Shown here in pieces: positions 39,993 to 49,265 of a stretch of 64,000 bases of DNA; position 1 is the stretch's first letter; every line of letters starts with the position of its first letter. The stretch lies in assembly GCA_003140215.1 (NCBI GenBank), contig PLJL01000005.1, positions 62,001-126,000 on the forward strand. The letters are read 5' to 3'. Made by a program: the position numbers and the translations under genes. The notes beneath the pieces were generated by a model. The model did not search any database. It was given only the letters and a program-made list of their open reading frames with translations, and was not told the origin of the DNA. This DNA comes from Vulcanimicrobiota bacterium. GTDB taxonomy: Bacteria; Vulcanimicrobiota; Vulcanimicrobiia; Vulcanimicrobiales; Vulcanimicrobiaceae.

Positions 39993-41429
39993 CTAGAGGA
40001 TGTAGCTGCTGAGGTCCGAGTTCCCGGCGATCGATTCCAGCCGTTCGCGCACGTAGACGGCGTCGATCGTCACCTTGCCGCCCTCTTCCGGCGCCCGGAA
40101 GGCGATCTCGTCGAGGACGCGCTCGAGCACCGTATGCAAGCGCCGCGCCCCGATGTTCTCGGTCTGCTCGTTGACGCGCATCGCGATCTGGGCGATCTCG
40201 GCGATGGCATCGGTGGTGACCTCGAGGTCGACGCCGTCGGCGCCGAGCAACGCCTTGTACTGGCCGATCAGCGCGTTCTCGGGCTGGGTCAGGATGATCT
40301 CGAAATCGGCCGCGGTGAGCGAGTCCAGCTCGACCCGTACCGGAAACCGCCCCTGCAACTCGGGGATCAGATCCGAGGGCTTCGCGACGTGGAAAGCGCC
40401 GGCCGCGATGAACAGCACGTGGTCGGTCGAGAGCGGCCCGTGCTTGGTCTGTACGGTGCTGCCTTCGACGATCGGGAGGATGTCGCGTTGCACGCCTTCG
40501 CGCGAGACGTCGGGGCCGCGCGATCCCTCGCGGCCTGCGACCTTGTCGATCTCGTCGATGAAGACGATACCGTGGTCGCCGGCGCGGCGCAGCGCCTCGC
40601 GCTTGACCGCATCCTGGTCGATGAGCTTCTCGGCTTCCTGTTGGGCGAAGATCCGCCGCGCATCGGCGACGGTGACCTTCTTGCGCACCCGGCGCTTGGG
40701 CAGCAGGCCACCCAGCATCTCGCCCATGTCGTTGCCGCCCATGCCGCCCCCGTCGCCGCCGCCCAACACGCCGATGGGCAGCTGCGCTGCTTCCTCGACC
40801 TCGATCTCGATGATGCGCACGTCGTAGAAACCGCGCTCGACGTCGGCCTTGGCGGTCGCGCGGATACGGCCGGCTTCGTCGTCGGGCAGCGTCCGCGTCG
40901 TGGTCTGCATCGCCGCTTGCGGCTGCTGGTTCGCAAACGCGTTGCCGAAGATCGATCCCAGCGACGCCGCGAACGGGTTGGGCTGTTGCTGCGGCTGGGC
41001 ACTCGTCTCGGGGTGCAAGGCGTCGACGATGCGTTCCACGGCGGCGGCATCAGCGGCGTCGCGAACGTCGCTGCGACGCTCTTCGGAGACCATCCGCACC
41101 GCGGCCTCGGCGAGGTCGCGCACCATCGACTCGACGTCGCGCCCGACGTAGCCGACCTCGGTGTACTTCGTCGCCTCGACCTTGATGAACGGCGCGCCGG
41201 CGAGCGCCGCGAGCCGCCGCGCGATCTCGGTTTTGCCGACCCCGGTCGGGCCGATCATGAGGATGTTCTTGGGCGTGACCTCTTTGCGGACGGCCTCCGG
41301 GAGCCGCTCGCGGCGGTAACGGTTGCGCATCGCCACGGCGACGGCCCGCTTGGCATCGCCCTGTCCGACGATGTAGCGGTCCAACTCCGCCACGATCTCA
41401 CGCGGCGTCAATTCTTGCGGGTTTTTCAT
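39993..41429 (-). CDS. hslU: ATP-dependent protease ATPase subunit HslU (ClpY)
   Basis: AAA+ unfoldase that feeds substrates into HslV. 478 aa from ATG 41429 (KNPQELTPREIVAELDRYIV). Motifs: Walker A IGPTGVGKTEIA, substrate pore loop YVGRDVE, Walker B HGIVFIDEIDKVAG and the C-terminal docking end LSSYIL-type. An intermediate domain (residues ~110-230) carries an unusual Gln/Asn-rich stretch (SAQPQQQPNPF, then ANQQPQAAMQ) and a Gly-rich loop. Encoded downstream of hslV with 115 bases between; that gap contains inverted GC-rich sequence but no gene. Confidence 0.93.
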   Translation of the reverse strand: MKNPQELTPREIVAELDRYIVGQGDAKRAVAVAMRNRYRRERLPEAVRKEVTPKNILMIGPTGVGKTEIARRLAALAGAPFIKVEATKYTEVGYVGRDVESMVRDLAEAAVRMVSEERRSDVRDAADAAAVERIVDALHPETSAQPQQQPNPFAASLGSIFGNAFANQQPQAAMQTTTRTLPDDEAGRIRATAKADVERGFYDVRIIEIEVEEAAQLPIGVLGGGDGGGMGGNDMGEMLGGLLPKRRVRKKVTVADARRIFAQQEAEKLIDQDAVKREALRRAGDHGIVFIDEIDKVAGREGSRGPDVSREGVQRDILPIVEGSTVQTKHGPLSTDHVLFIAAGAFHVAKPSDLIPELQGRFPVRVELDSLTAADFEIILTQPENALIGQYKALLGADGVDLEVTTDAIAEIAQIAMRVNEQTENIGARRLHTVLERVLDEIAFRAPEEGGKVTIDAVYVRERLESIAGNSDLSSYIL

Positions 41430-41544
41430 TTTGACGGCGCTCCGCCCCGGGCTGCGCGCCCCCCACGCTGCGCGTGGGGCCCCCGGGTCCGACCTCGCAA
41501 CAACGTCGTCGTACGAGCATGATAGATCTGCGCTCGGTCCATCA

Positions 41545-42078
41545 TCATGGGAGGCTGAGCACTTGGACGTCGTCGTTGGTGTAGATGTCGATGCGGCCGG
41601 CGATGCGCAACGCCTCGCGCGCGATCTCGGCGACGTCGAGGGTGGAATGGCCCAGGAGCGCCATCGCGGCGGCCTGCGCGTACGGCCCGCCGCTGCCGAT
41701 CGCGGCAACGCCCTCGTCGGGCTCGATCACGTCGCCCGTCCCGCTGAGCACGAACAGATGGTCGGGCGTCCCGACGATGAGCAACGCCTCGAGCCGGCGC
41801 AGCGCGCGGTCCTGACGCCAGTCCTTGGCCAACTCCACCGCGGCGCGCACGACGTTGTCCTTGTAGGAGCTCATCTTGCCCTCGAACTTTTCGAGCAGCG
41901 TGATCCCGTCGGCGGCGCTGCCGGCGAATCCGGCCAGCACCTTGCCGCCGGCGATGGCTCGCACCTTGCGCGCGCCGTGTTTCATGACCGTCTTGTCGAC
42001 GGTCACTTGCCCATCCCCGGCCATCGCGATCTTCCCGTCCCGGCGGACGGCACAGATCGTGGTCGATCGTATTCGCAT
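41545..42078 (-). CDS. hslV: ATP-dependent protease peptidase subunit HslV (ClpQ)
   Basis: N-terminal threonine peptidase forming a double hexamer with HslU. 177 aa; ATG at 42078, then [20 protein letters not shown] with the catalytic Thr after the short leader, and [24 protein letters not shown] and [15 protein letters not shown]. All fit the family. First gene of hslVU; upstream, a small hypothetical gene ends 46 bases away. Confidence 0.95.
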   Translation of the reverse strand: MRIRSTTICAVRRDGKIAMAGDGQVTVDKTVMKHGARKVRAIAGGKVLAGFAGSAADGITLLEKFEGKMSSYKDNVVRAAVELAKDWRQDRALRRLEALLIVGTPDHLFVLSGTGDVIEPDEGVAAIGSGGPYAQAAAMALLGHSTLDVAEIAREALRIAGRIDIYTNDDVQVLSLP

Positions 42079-42124
42079 CTGGACTAGCTACTCGCCGCGT
42101 GACGGCGTGGTTGCACCCGGGGCG

Positions 42125-42391
42125 CTAGTGGCTGCCCCCGCCGTCGGCCGGGCCGGCCGGCGGAGGGATCAGCGCCGCATCGGCGGCATCGGCGACGACC
42201 GCCTGCACGGTTCGTTCCTCGGAACGGACGAAGCGAGCCGGCATCGACACGACGATGCGGCGCTGCGACCCCGGCAGATCGCCGTCGACCGTGACGTCGA
42301 GCGGACGATCGTCGTCGTCGCGCGCGTGGTCGTCTCGTTCGCTCACCTCGGTGCGTACCGCGGGGCCCTTCTGCTTGTTGCGGCTATGCAT
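42125..42391 (-). CDS. Small acidic/basic hypothetical protein, 88 aa
   Basis: Starts at ATG 42391, overlapping the end of trmFO by 8 bases. An Asp/Arg-rich N-terminus (RTEVSERDDHARDDDDR) then VDGDLPGSQRRIVVSMPARF and a Pro/Gly-rich tail. Unrecognised, probably partly disordered. Position between trmFO and hslV in the same direction suggests cotranscription. Confidence 0.45.
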   Translation of the reverse strand: MHSRNKQKGPAVRTEVSERDDHARDDDDRPLDVTVDGDLPGSQRRIVVSMPARFVRSEERTVQAVVADAADAALIPPPAGPADGGGSH

Positions 42392-43739
42392 GCACCGGTT
42401 GCCCCGCGTGGGCCGCGACGGCCGCGGCGAAGGCGTCGAGCTTGGCCAGCCCGCGTTCCGCCAGCTTGGTGCGGCGCAGGCGTTTGTCGCGAACGTTCTC
42501 GTCGAGCGGGGTGAAGAACGTCCAGGTCACGTTGGCCGGCTGGAAGTCGGCGGTGGCGGTATTCTGCAGGTGCGCAACGACGGCGCCCAGCGCGGTGTCG
42601 CTGGGAACCTCCACGGCCGGCAGCCCGAGCCGCTCGCGCGCCGCGGTGATCCCGGCGATCGCGCCGCACGCCGCGGCTTCGACGTAGCCTTCCGCACCGG
42701 TGATCTGACCGGCGAAAAAGATCCGCGGGTCGGCGCGCAGCCGCAGATCCGGGCCCAACAGACGCGGTGAGTCGATGAAGGTGTTGCGGTGCATCACGCC
42801 CAGACGCAACCACTCGGCGGCGGCGAGGCCGGGCAGCTTTCCGAAGGCTTCTTTTTGTGCCGGCCAGGTCAAGCGCGTCTGAAACCCGACCAGGTTGAGC
42901 GCCGTTCCGGCGGCGTTCTCGTTGCGCAGTTGGACCACCGCATGGGGCGTTTTGCCGGTGCGCGGATCGCGCAGTCCGACCGGTTTGAGCGGGCCGAAAC
43001 GCAGCGCGTCTTCGCCGCGCGCCGCCATCTCCTCGATCGGCAGACAGCCCTCGAAGTACGGCACGTCGCCGCCCGCGACGTCGGCTTCGAACCCGTGCGG
43101 GTCGTGCTTGGGCAGGCTGCGCAGATCGGCGATGAAACGAGCGTAGGTCTCGCGGTCGAGCGGGATGTTGAGGTAGTCTTCGCCCGCGCCCTTATCGTAG
43201 CGCGACTTGCGGTACATCACGCTGACGTCGATGGAGTCGGCGGCGACGATGGGAGCCGCCGCATCGTAGTAGTGCAGCCTGCCACCCAGTAACGCGTCGA
43301 CGGCGGCGGCCAGCGGTTCGGACGGCAAGGGTCCGCAGGCTACGATGACGAGACCCGCGGACGGGATCGCCGCGATCTCCTCGCGCCGGATCTCGACGTT
43401 GGGGAGCGCGGCGAGCCGCGACTCGACCAGCGCGCCGAAGCGCTCGCGGTCGACCGCCAGCGCGCCGCCGGCCGGGACCGCGGCTTCGCGCGCCGAGGAG
43501 ACGATGAGCGAATCGAGCCGCGCCAGCTCTTCCTTGAGCAAGCCGACGGCGTTTTCGAGCGCGGCGCCGCGCAGCGAGTTCGAGCACACTAACTCGGCCA
43601 GCGTGCCGGTGTGATGCGCGGGGCCGCGCTTGTGCGGGCGCATCTCGTAGAGCACGACGGAGGCTCCGCGGCGCGCGGCTTGCCAGGCCGCCTCGCAGCC
43701 GGCCAGACCGCCGCCGATCACCGTCACGTCCGGCGGCAT
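42384..43739 (-). CDS. trmFO: Methylenetetrahydrofolate-tRNA (uracil-5-)-methyltransferase TrmFO
   Basis: Makes ribothymidine at tRNA position 54 using folate and FADH2. 451 aa. FAD-binding start VTVIGGGLAGCEAAWQAARR, followed by the family-specific HHTGTLAELVCSNSLRG and a second nucleotide-binding stretch (IFFAGQITGAEGYVEAAACG). The conserved Cys of the N-terminal catalytic pair is seen in VCSNSLRG. ATG at 43739 overlaps the topA stop as TAATG. The topA-trmFO-hslVU order is conserved in Firmicutes (where codY follows; it is absent here). Confidence 0.93.
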   Translation of the reverse strand: MPPDVTVIGGGLAGCEAAWQAARRGASVVLYEMRPHKRGPAHHTGTLAELVCSNSLRGAALENAVGLLKEELARLDSLIVSSAREAAVPAGGALAVDRERFGALVESRLAALPNVEIRREEIAAIPSAGLVIVACGPLPSEPLAAAVDALLGGRLHYYDAAAPIVAADSIDVSVMYRKSRYDKGAGEDYLNIPLDRETYARFIADLRSLPKHDPHGFEADVAGGDVPYFEGCLPIEEMAARGEDALRFGPLKPVGLRDPRTGKTPHAVVQLRNENAAGTALNLVGFQTRLTWPAQKEAFGKLPGLAAAEWLRLGVMHRNTFIDSPRLLGPDLRLRADPRIFFAGQITGAEGYVEAAACGAIAGITAARERLGLPAVEVPSDTALGAVVAHLQNTATADFQPANVTWTFFTPLDENVRDKRLRRTKLAERGLAKLDAFAAAVAAHAGQPVHA

Positions 43740-45943
43740 TACACGGTTTCGAGTTCCGATTCGTCGGAGTCGGGGTGCGCGCCCAGGCCGGTGACGTGCT
43801 GCCGATCGGTGTGGCAGAGGTAGGCGACGTTGCCGCCGCGCTTATGCTTCTCGACGACGTAGTCGCCGCAGACCGCGCAGGGGTGCGGCGCGACCTTGTC
43901 CCACGAGACGAAGTCGCAGGCCGGATAGTTCGCGCAGCCGTAAAACGTGCGGCCTTTGCGCGACTTGCGCTCGGCGATCATCCCGCCGTCCTTGGGACAC
44001 TTCACGCCGGTGTCCTTGAGAATCGGCTTGGTGGTCTTGCACTCGGGATACCCCGTGCACGACATGAAGCGCCCGAAGCGCCCGGTCTTGATGACCATCG
44101 GCTTGCCGCAGTTGACGCAGACCTCATCGGTCGGTTCGTCGCGTTGCTCGAACTTGGGCAGCTTGCGTTCCGCCTCTTCGAGCTCGCGCGAGAAGTCGCC
44201 GTAAAAGTCCCCGAGCACTTTGGCGGTGGCGTCCCAGCTGTCGCCGCCGGTCTCGGCCAGCTCGTCGAGCTTGCCTTCCATCAACGCGGTGAAGCGCAGG
44301 TCGACGATGTCGGGGAAGTGCTCGGCGAGCAGATCGTTGACCGCTTCACCGATCTCGGTGGGGTGGAAACGCCGTTCGAGCTGCTCGACGTAACCGCGGG
44401 CCTGGATCGTCTCGACGATCGCGCTATAGGTCGACGGGCGGCCGATCCCGTTCTCCTCGAGTGCGCGCACCAGCGTCGCTTCGGTGAACCGCGGCGGCGG
44501 TTCGGTGAAATGCTGTTTGGGCTCGATGGAGTCGGCGTCGAGCTCTTCGCCTTCGGCCATCTTCGGCAGGATCGGACGCGCCTTCGCGGACTTTCCGTTC
44601 TGAGCCGCGGCAGCCTGTGCTGAGCTTGTCGCAGCATCCGCGCCGGCCGCGCCCGAGCCGGTCGCGGGGTCGTCGACGCCTTCTTCGTACACCGCGGTGT
44701 AGCCGGCGAACTTCAGCACGCTACCGGTCGCGCGGAACGTGAAGCGCTCCGCGGCGGAGATGTCGACGGTCGTCTGATCGAACACGGCCGGCGCCATCTG
44801 CGAGGCCACGAAGCGCTCCCAGATAAGCTGGTAGAGCCGCAGTTCGTCGCGCTTGAGCACTCCCGAGAGCGACTCGGGCGTCCGCTGGACCGAGGTCGGG
44901 CGGATCGCCTCGTGCGCGTCCTGCGCGCCTTCCTTGAGCTTGAACTGACGCCCGCCGCCGTGGTATTCGGGACCGAACCGGCCGACGACGTAGTCGCGCG
45001 CGGCGTCCCGCGCGGAGTCGGCGATGCGCGTCGAGTCGGTCCGCATGTAGGTGATGAGCCCCTGCGTCCCCTCGCTGCGACCCAGATCGACGCCTTCGTA
45101 GAGCGACTGCGCGATCTGCATCGTCTTGCGGACGCGGAACTTGAGCTTGCGGGACGCCTCTTGCTGGAGGGTCGAGGTGGTGAACGGCGCGGCAGCGTTG
45201 CGGCGCGTCTCGCGCGTCTTGACCGAAGCAATACGAAACTGCGCCCCGGTGAGCGCCGCCATCACGGCCTCGGCTTGCTCGGCGTTGGCCAGCTCCGCTT
45301 TCTCGCCGTCGATTTGAAAGAGGTCGGCTGGGAAGACGATGGGCGAGCCGTGCGCGGCCAGCAGTGCCGTGATCGTCCAGTACTCGCGTGCGACGAAGGC
45401 GCGGATCTCGCGCTCGCGGTCGACGATGAGCCGCACCGCGACGGACTGGACCCGCCCGGCTGAGAGTCCGCCGCGCACCTTGGCCCACAGCAGCGGCGAG
45501 ATCTTGTAGCCTACCAGACGGTCGAGGATCCGCCGCGCCTGCTGCGCGTTGACGCGCGGCATGTCGATCGGATGCGCGTCGCGCAACGCCGCCAAAGCCG
45601 CGTCTTTCGTGATCTCGTGGAGCTCGATGCGCTTGGGATTCTCGAGCTTGAGCAGCTCCGCGAGGTGCCACGCAATCGCCTCGCCCTCGCGGTCGGGGTC
45701 GGTCGCGAGGTACACCTCGGACGCCGCTTTGGCCGCCGCCTTGAGCTCCTTGATGACGTCGCCCTTCCCTTTGATGGTCAGGTAGCGGGGCGCAAACCCG
45801 TTGAGGACGTCGACCCCCAACGTCGACTTGGGGAGGTCGCGGACGTGGCCGACGGAGGCCTTCACAACGTAGCGCGCGGGCAAGAATTTCTTGATGGTTT
45901 TGGCTTTCGTCGGGGACTCGACGATGATCAGCGGCTTCGCCAC
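43739..45943 (-). CDS. topA: DNA topoisomerase I (type IA)
   Basis: Relaxes negative supercoils. 734 aa from GTG 45943, placed by the N-terminus AKPLIIVESPTKAKTIKKFL and a GGAGA ribosome site six bases upstream. TOPRIM domain (residues 1-120) with YLATDPDREGEAIAWHLAEL; active-site Tyr in GLITYMRTDSTRI. The C-terminus has three zinc-ribbon-like units: CVNCG..CTGYPEC, CPKDG..CANYPAC and CAVCG..CH. An Ala/Ser-rich linker near residue 440-455 (ATSSAQAAAAQNG) is encoded by a degenerate REP-like palindrome. Next is trmFO, one-base overlap. Confidence 0.93.
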   Translation of the reverse strand: MAKPLIIVESPTKAKTIKKFLPARYVVKASVGHVRDLPKSTLGVDVLNGFAPRYLTIKGKGDVIKELKAAAKAASEVYLATDPDREGEAIAWHLAELLKLENPKRIELHEITKDAALAALRDAHPIDMPRVNAQQARRILDRLVGYKISPLLWAKVRGGLSAGRVQSVAVRLIVDREREIRAFVAREYWTITALLAAHGSPIVFPADLFQIDGEKAELANAEQAEAVMAALTGAQFRIASVKTRETRRNAAAPFTTSTLQQEASRKLKFRVRKTMQIAQSLYEGVDLGRSEGTQGLITYMRTDSTRIADSARDAARDYVVGRFGPEYHGGGRQFKLKEGAQDAHEAIRPTSVQRTPESLSGVLKRDELRLYQLIWERFVASQMAPAVFDQTTVDISAAERFTFRATGSVLKFAGYTAVYEEGVDDPATGSGAAGADAATSSAQAAAAQNGKSAKARPILPKMAEGEELDADSIEPKQHFTEPPPRFTEATLVRALEENGIGRPSTYSAIVETIQARGYVEQLERRFHPTEIGEAVNDLLAEHFPDIVDLRFTALMEGKLDELAETGGDSWDATAKVLGDFYGDFSRELEEAERKLPKFEQRDEPTDEVCVNCGKPMVIKTGRFGRFMSCTGYPECKTTKPILKDTGVKCPKDGGMIAERKSRKGRTFYGCANYPACDFVSWDKVAPHPCAVCGDYVVEKHKRGGNVAYLCHTDRQHVTGLGAHPDSDESELETV
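44616..44639. repeat. Degenerate REP-like palindrome inside topA
   Basis: TGTGCTGAGCTTGTCGCAGC, followed by ATCC, has arms TGCTG and CAGCA around AGCTTGTCG and contains the CTGAGCTTGTCG core of a widely dispersed palindrome family. It lies in frame in the linker between the catalytic core and the zinc ribbons and adds Ala/Thr/Ser/Gln codons without a stop. Confidence 0.5.
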
Positions 45944-46066
45944 AACGGTCTCCAAAGGGTCGGCTCGGACGGCACGAGCTTCGGGCCACAGTATAAACCC
46001 GGACGTCAAGCCACACCAATTCCGGTCGCGCGGCGCGCGCGCGGAACAGCCGTCTGGGGCACAGAG

Positions 46067-46095
46067 TTGCACGATTCGCAAAAAAATTGTATTCT
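46067..46095 (+). promoter_or_regulatory. Sigma-70-type promoter of the histone-H1-like gene
   Basis: TTGCAC (46067-46072), a 17-base spacer and TATTCT (46090-46095), about 80 bases before the ATG. An A-tract (AAAAAAA) fills the spacer. The position fits a leader of about 70 bases, and no other gene reads this way. A promoter for topA, which runs in the opposite direction, could overlap here. Confidence 0.6.
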
Positions 46096-46174
46096 GCGTA
46101 TAACTGCGTCGATGCTTCGACGCTTCGACGCATTAGCGAAACGACAACTCCGTCCGCGCGGACGAGGAGGTTGA

Positions 46175-46609
46175 ATGACCCCGGAAACGACACCCGCTGC
46201 CGCTCCGGCAGCAGCACCGAAGAAGAAACGCGGCGGCAAGCGCAAGGGCGCCGGCCGTAAGAAAGCCGCCGGCAAGAAGGCCGCGGCTCCCCGCAAGAAA
46301 GCCGCAAAGAAGGCCGGTGGCCGCAAGAAGGCCGCTCGCAAGAAGACCGGCGGACGCAAGAAAGCCGCGAAGAAAGCCGGAGGACGTAAGAAGGCCGGCG
46401 GGCGCAAGAAGGCCGCGAAGAAGGCCGGCGGGCGCAAGAAGAAAGCCGGAGGCCGTAAGAAGGCCGGCGGGCGCAAGAAGGCCGCGAAGAAGGCCGGTGG
46501 GCGCAAGAAGAAAGCCGGAGGACGTAAGAAGGCCGGCGGGCGCAAGAAGGCCGCGAAAAAGGCCGGCGGGCGCAAGAAGAAAGCCGGCGGGCGCAAGAAG
46601 AAAAAGTAG
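46175..46609 (+). CDS. Histone H1-like Lys/Ala/Gly-rich DNA-binding protein
   Basis: 144 aa made almost only of K, A, G, R with a short Ala/Pro start (TPETTPAAAPAAAPKKKRGG). The body is a tandem array of units such as KKAGGRKKAAKKAGGRKK; the unit DNA is also repeated (about 48- and 60-base periods), so the array can expand or shrink. It resembles H1-like C-terminal tails (Hc1/AlgP-type) that compact the nucleoid. A promoter is visible at 46067-46095 and an intrinsic terminator at 46650-46684, so it is a monocistronic gene. Repeats mean that length may vary between strains. Confidence 0.85.
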   Translation: MTPETTPAAAPAAAPKKKRGGKRKGAGRKKAAGKKAAAPRKKAAKKAGGRKKAARKKTGGRKKAAKKAGGRKKAGGRKKAAKKAGGRKKKAGGRKKAGGRKKAAKKAGGRKKKAGGRKKAGGRKKAAKKAGGRKKKAGGRKKKK

Positions 46610-46649
46610 CGCCCACTTCTGAGCCCGTATAAGGGCCCGGAACATCACA

Positions 46650-46684
46650 GAGGAGCGGTCCTACGGGCCGCTCCTCGTTTTTTC
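46650..46684 (+). terminator. Intrinsic terminator of the histone-H1-like gene
   Basis: GAGGAGCGG...CCGCTCCTC stem (46650-46676, small loop around CCTACGGG) followed by GTTTTTTCTTTT. It ends the + transcript 40 bases after the stop, and the opposite-strand oppF gene ends just beyond at 46690. Confidence 0.85.
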
Positions 46685-46689
46685 TTTTG

Positions 46690-47750
<1,061 letters not shown>

Positions 47751-47754
<4 letters not shown>

Positions 47755-48800
47755 TTGGTCAACCTTTGGGGCGCCTGCGCGACCGCGGAGTCGGCGATCG
47801 CCGGACGGTTCTCGGCCTCGATCGGTTTCTGACCCTCGGCCCGCGCTTCGTAGAGGAAGCACCGCGCGACATGCCCGGCGCCGAAGTCGTACAGCGCGAC
47901 CGGTTCGTCGCAGATCGGCATCCGGTAGCGGCAGCGCGGAGCGAACGCGCAACCCGGCGGCATGCGCAGCAGGTTCGGCGGCTGTCCCTCGATTGGGACC
48001 AGCCGCGACCCGGCTTGATCGAGCCGCGGCAACGACTCGAGCAGCCCCATCGTATAGGGCATCTTCGGCTGCTCGAAGATCTCTTGCGCGGTCGCGTACT
48101 CGACCATGTTGCCGCCGTACATGACGAGCACGTTCTCGCACGTCTCCGCGACGACGCCCAGATCGTGGGTGATCAGGATGATCGCCGAGCCGAGGCGCTG
48201 CTGCATCTCGTTCATGAGCTCGATGATCTGCGCCTGGATCGTCACGTCGAGCGCGGTCGTCGGCTCGTCGGCGATGAGCACGGCGGGATCGCATGACAGC
48301 GCCATGGCGATCATCACCCGCTGGCGCATCCCGCCGGAAAATTGGTGCGGATAGTCCTTGAGGCGCTGGCGGGCCAAGGGGATGCGGACGAGCTCGAGCA
48401 TCTCGACCGCCTTGTCGAGCGCGTCCTTGTGGCTCAGTCCCAGGTGCAGCCGCGTGGCTTCGGCGATCTGCTCGCCGATGGTGAGCACCGGGTTGAGCGA
48501 GGTCATCGGGTCCTGGAAGATCATCGCGATGTCGCGGCCGCGGATCTTGCGCATCTCCGCTTCGCTCTTGTCGAGCAGGTTCTCACCCTTGAACAGGATC
48601 TTGCCGCGCTCGATACGACCGTTCTGCGCGATCAGCCGCATGATCGAGAGTGAGGTGACGGACTTGCCCGAGCCGGATTCGCCGACGATCCCCAGCGTCG
48701 AGCCGGGTTCGACCGAGAACGACAGCCCGTTGACGGCGGCGACGGTGCCGTCTTCGGTCTTGAATGTCGTCTTGAGGTCGTGGACCTCGAGCAGCGCCAA
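47751..48800 (-). CDS. oppD: Oligopeptide/dipeptide ABC transporter ATP-binding protein OppD
   Basis: 349 aa; ATG at 48800. Walker [17 protein letters not shown], signature [16 protein letters not shown], Walker [16 protein letters not shown]-terminal Opp domain with a cysteine set ([20 protein letters not shown], then CFLYEA). Forms the heterodimeric ATPase with OppF, which is coupled by four bases. secG lies immediately upstream (3 bases from its stop), in the same direction, so all three may be one transcript. Confidence 0.88.
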
Positions 48801-48803
48801 GTC

Positions 48804-49178
48804 CTAGATTCCGCTCAGACTCACGAGTAACGCGAAGAAGACGAACAGGACCGCGACGGTCTGCGTGACGCGCGCGATCTGCGCATCGAGCCCCAGCCGG
48901 CGCGTCGACGACTCGACGCGGCCGCCCAGCGTTCCGCTGAGCCCTTCCTGTTTGGTGGTCTGGATCGCCAGAAAGAAGACCAACAAGACGCCCAGCACGA
49001 CGAAACCTCCGGCCAGCGTATGCGTCAGCCAGGGCCAGTGCTGCGCCAGCCACGAGTGCGGGGTGGTATCGAACGTGACGTTCGGCGGCAGCGTGAACGG
49101 GGCGATGGACGCCTGGGCAGCGGGCACCTTCTCAGGGACCGGCGCGGCCGAAGCTGCCGCGAGCAGCACGGGAAGCAC
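48804..49178 (-). CDS. secG: Preprotein translocase subunit SecG
   Basis: Accessory subunit of the SecYEG channel. The C-terminal ~75 residues have the SecG layout: a TM helix ([20 protein letters not shown]), the cytoplasmic [14 protein letters not shown] loop, then a second TM ([18 protein letters not shown]) preceded by ARVTQT. The N-terminal ~48 residues are an extra segment starting with a signal-like [16 protein letters not shown] and Pro-rich sequence; most SecG proteins lack it. The true start could be internal, but no ATG is present before the first TM. The region 49179-49265 is short and featureless. Confidence 0.75.
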   Translation of the reverse strand: MLPVLLAAASAAPVPEKVPAAQASIAPFTLPPNVTFDTTPHSWLAQHWPWLTHTLAGGFVVLGVLLVFFLAIQTTKQEGLSGTLGGRVESSTRRLGLDAQIARVTQTVAVLFVFFALLVSLSGI

Positions 49179-49265
49179 GATGGGGAGACTCCTGTACGGT
49201 TCCTACGGGGAACTGGGGGGAAAAGAACCGCCGGGGCTTGGCCCCAAGCGTGAAAAGGTCCTGTC

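Noticed and set aside
40134..41522. 462-aa + strand frame opposite hslU
   Set aside because: No motif; hslU is unmistakable on the other strand.
42384..46081. A codY gene expected in the topA-trmFO-hslVU order of Firmicutes
   Set aside because: The gene order is kept but no CodY-like protein follows hslU; the neighbours are CPBP proteases.
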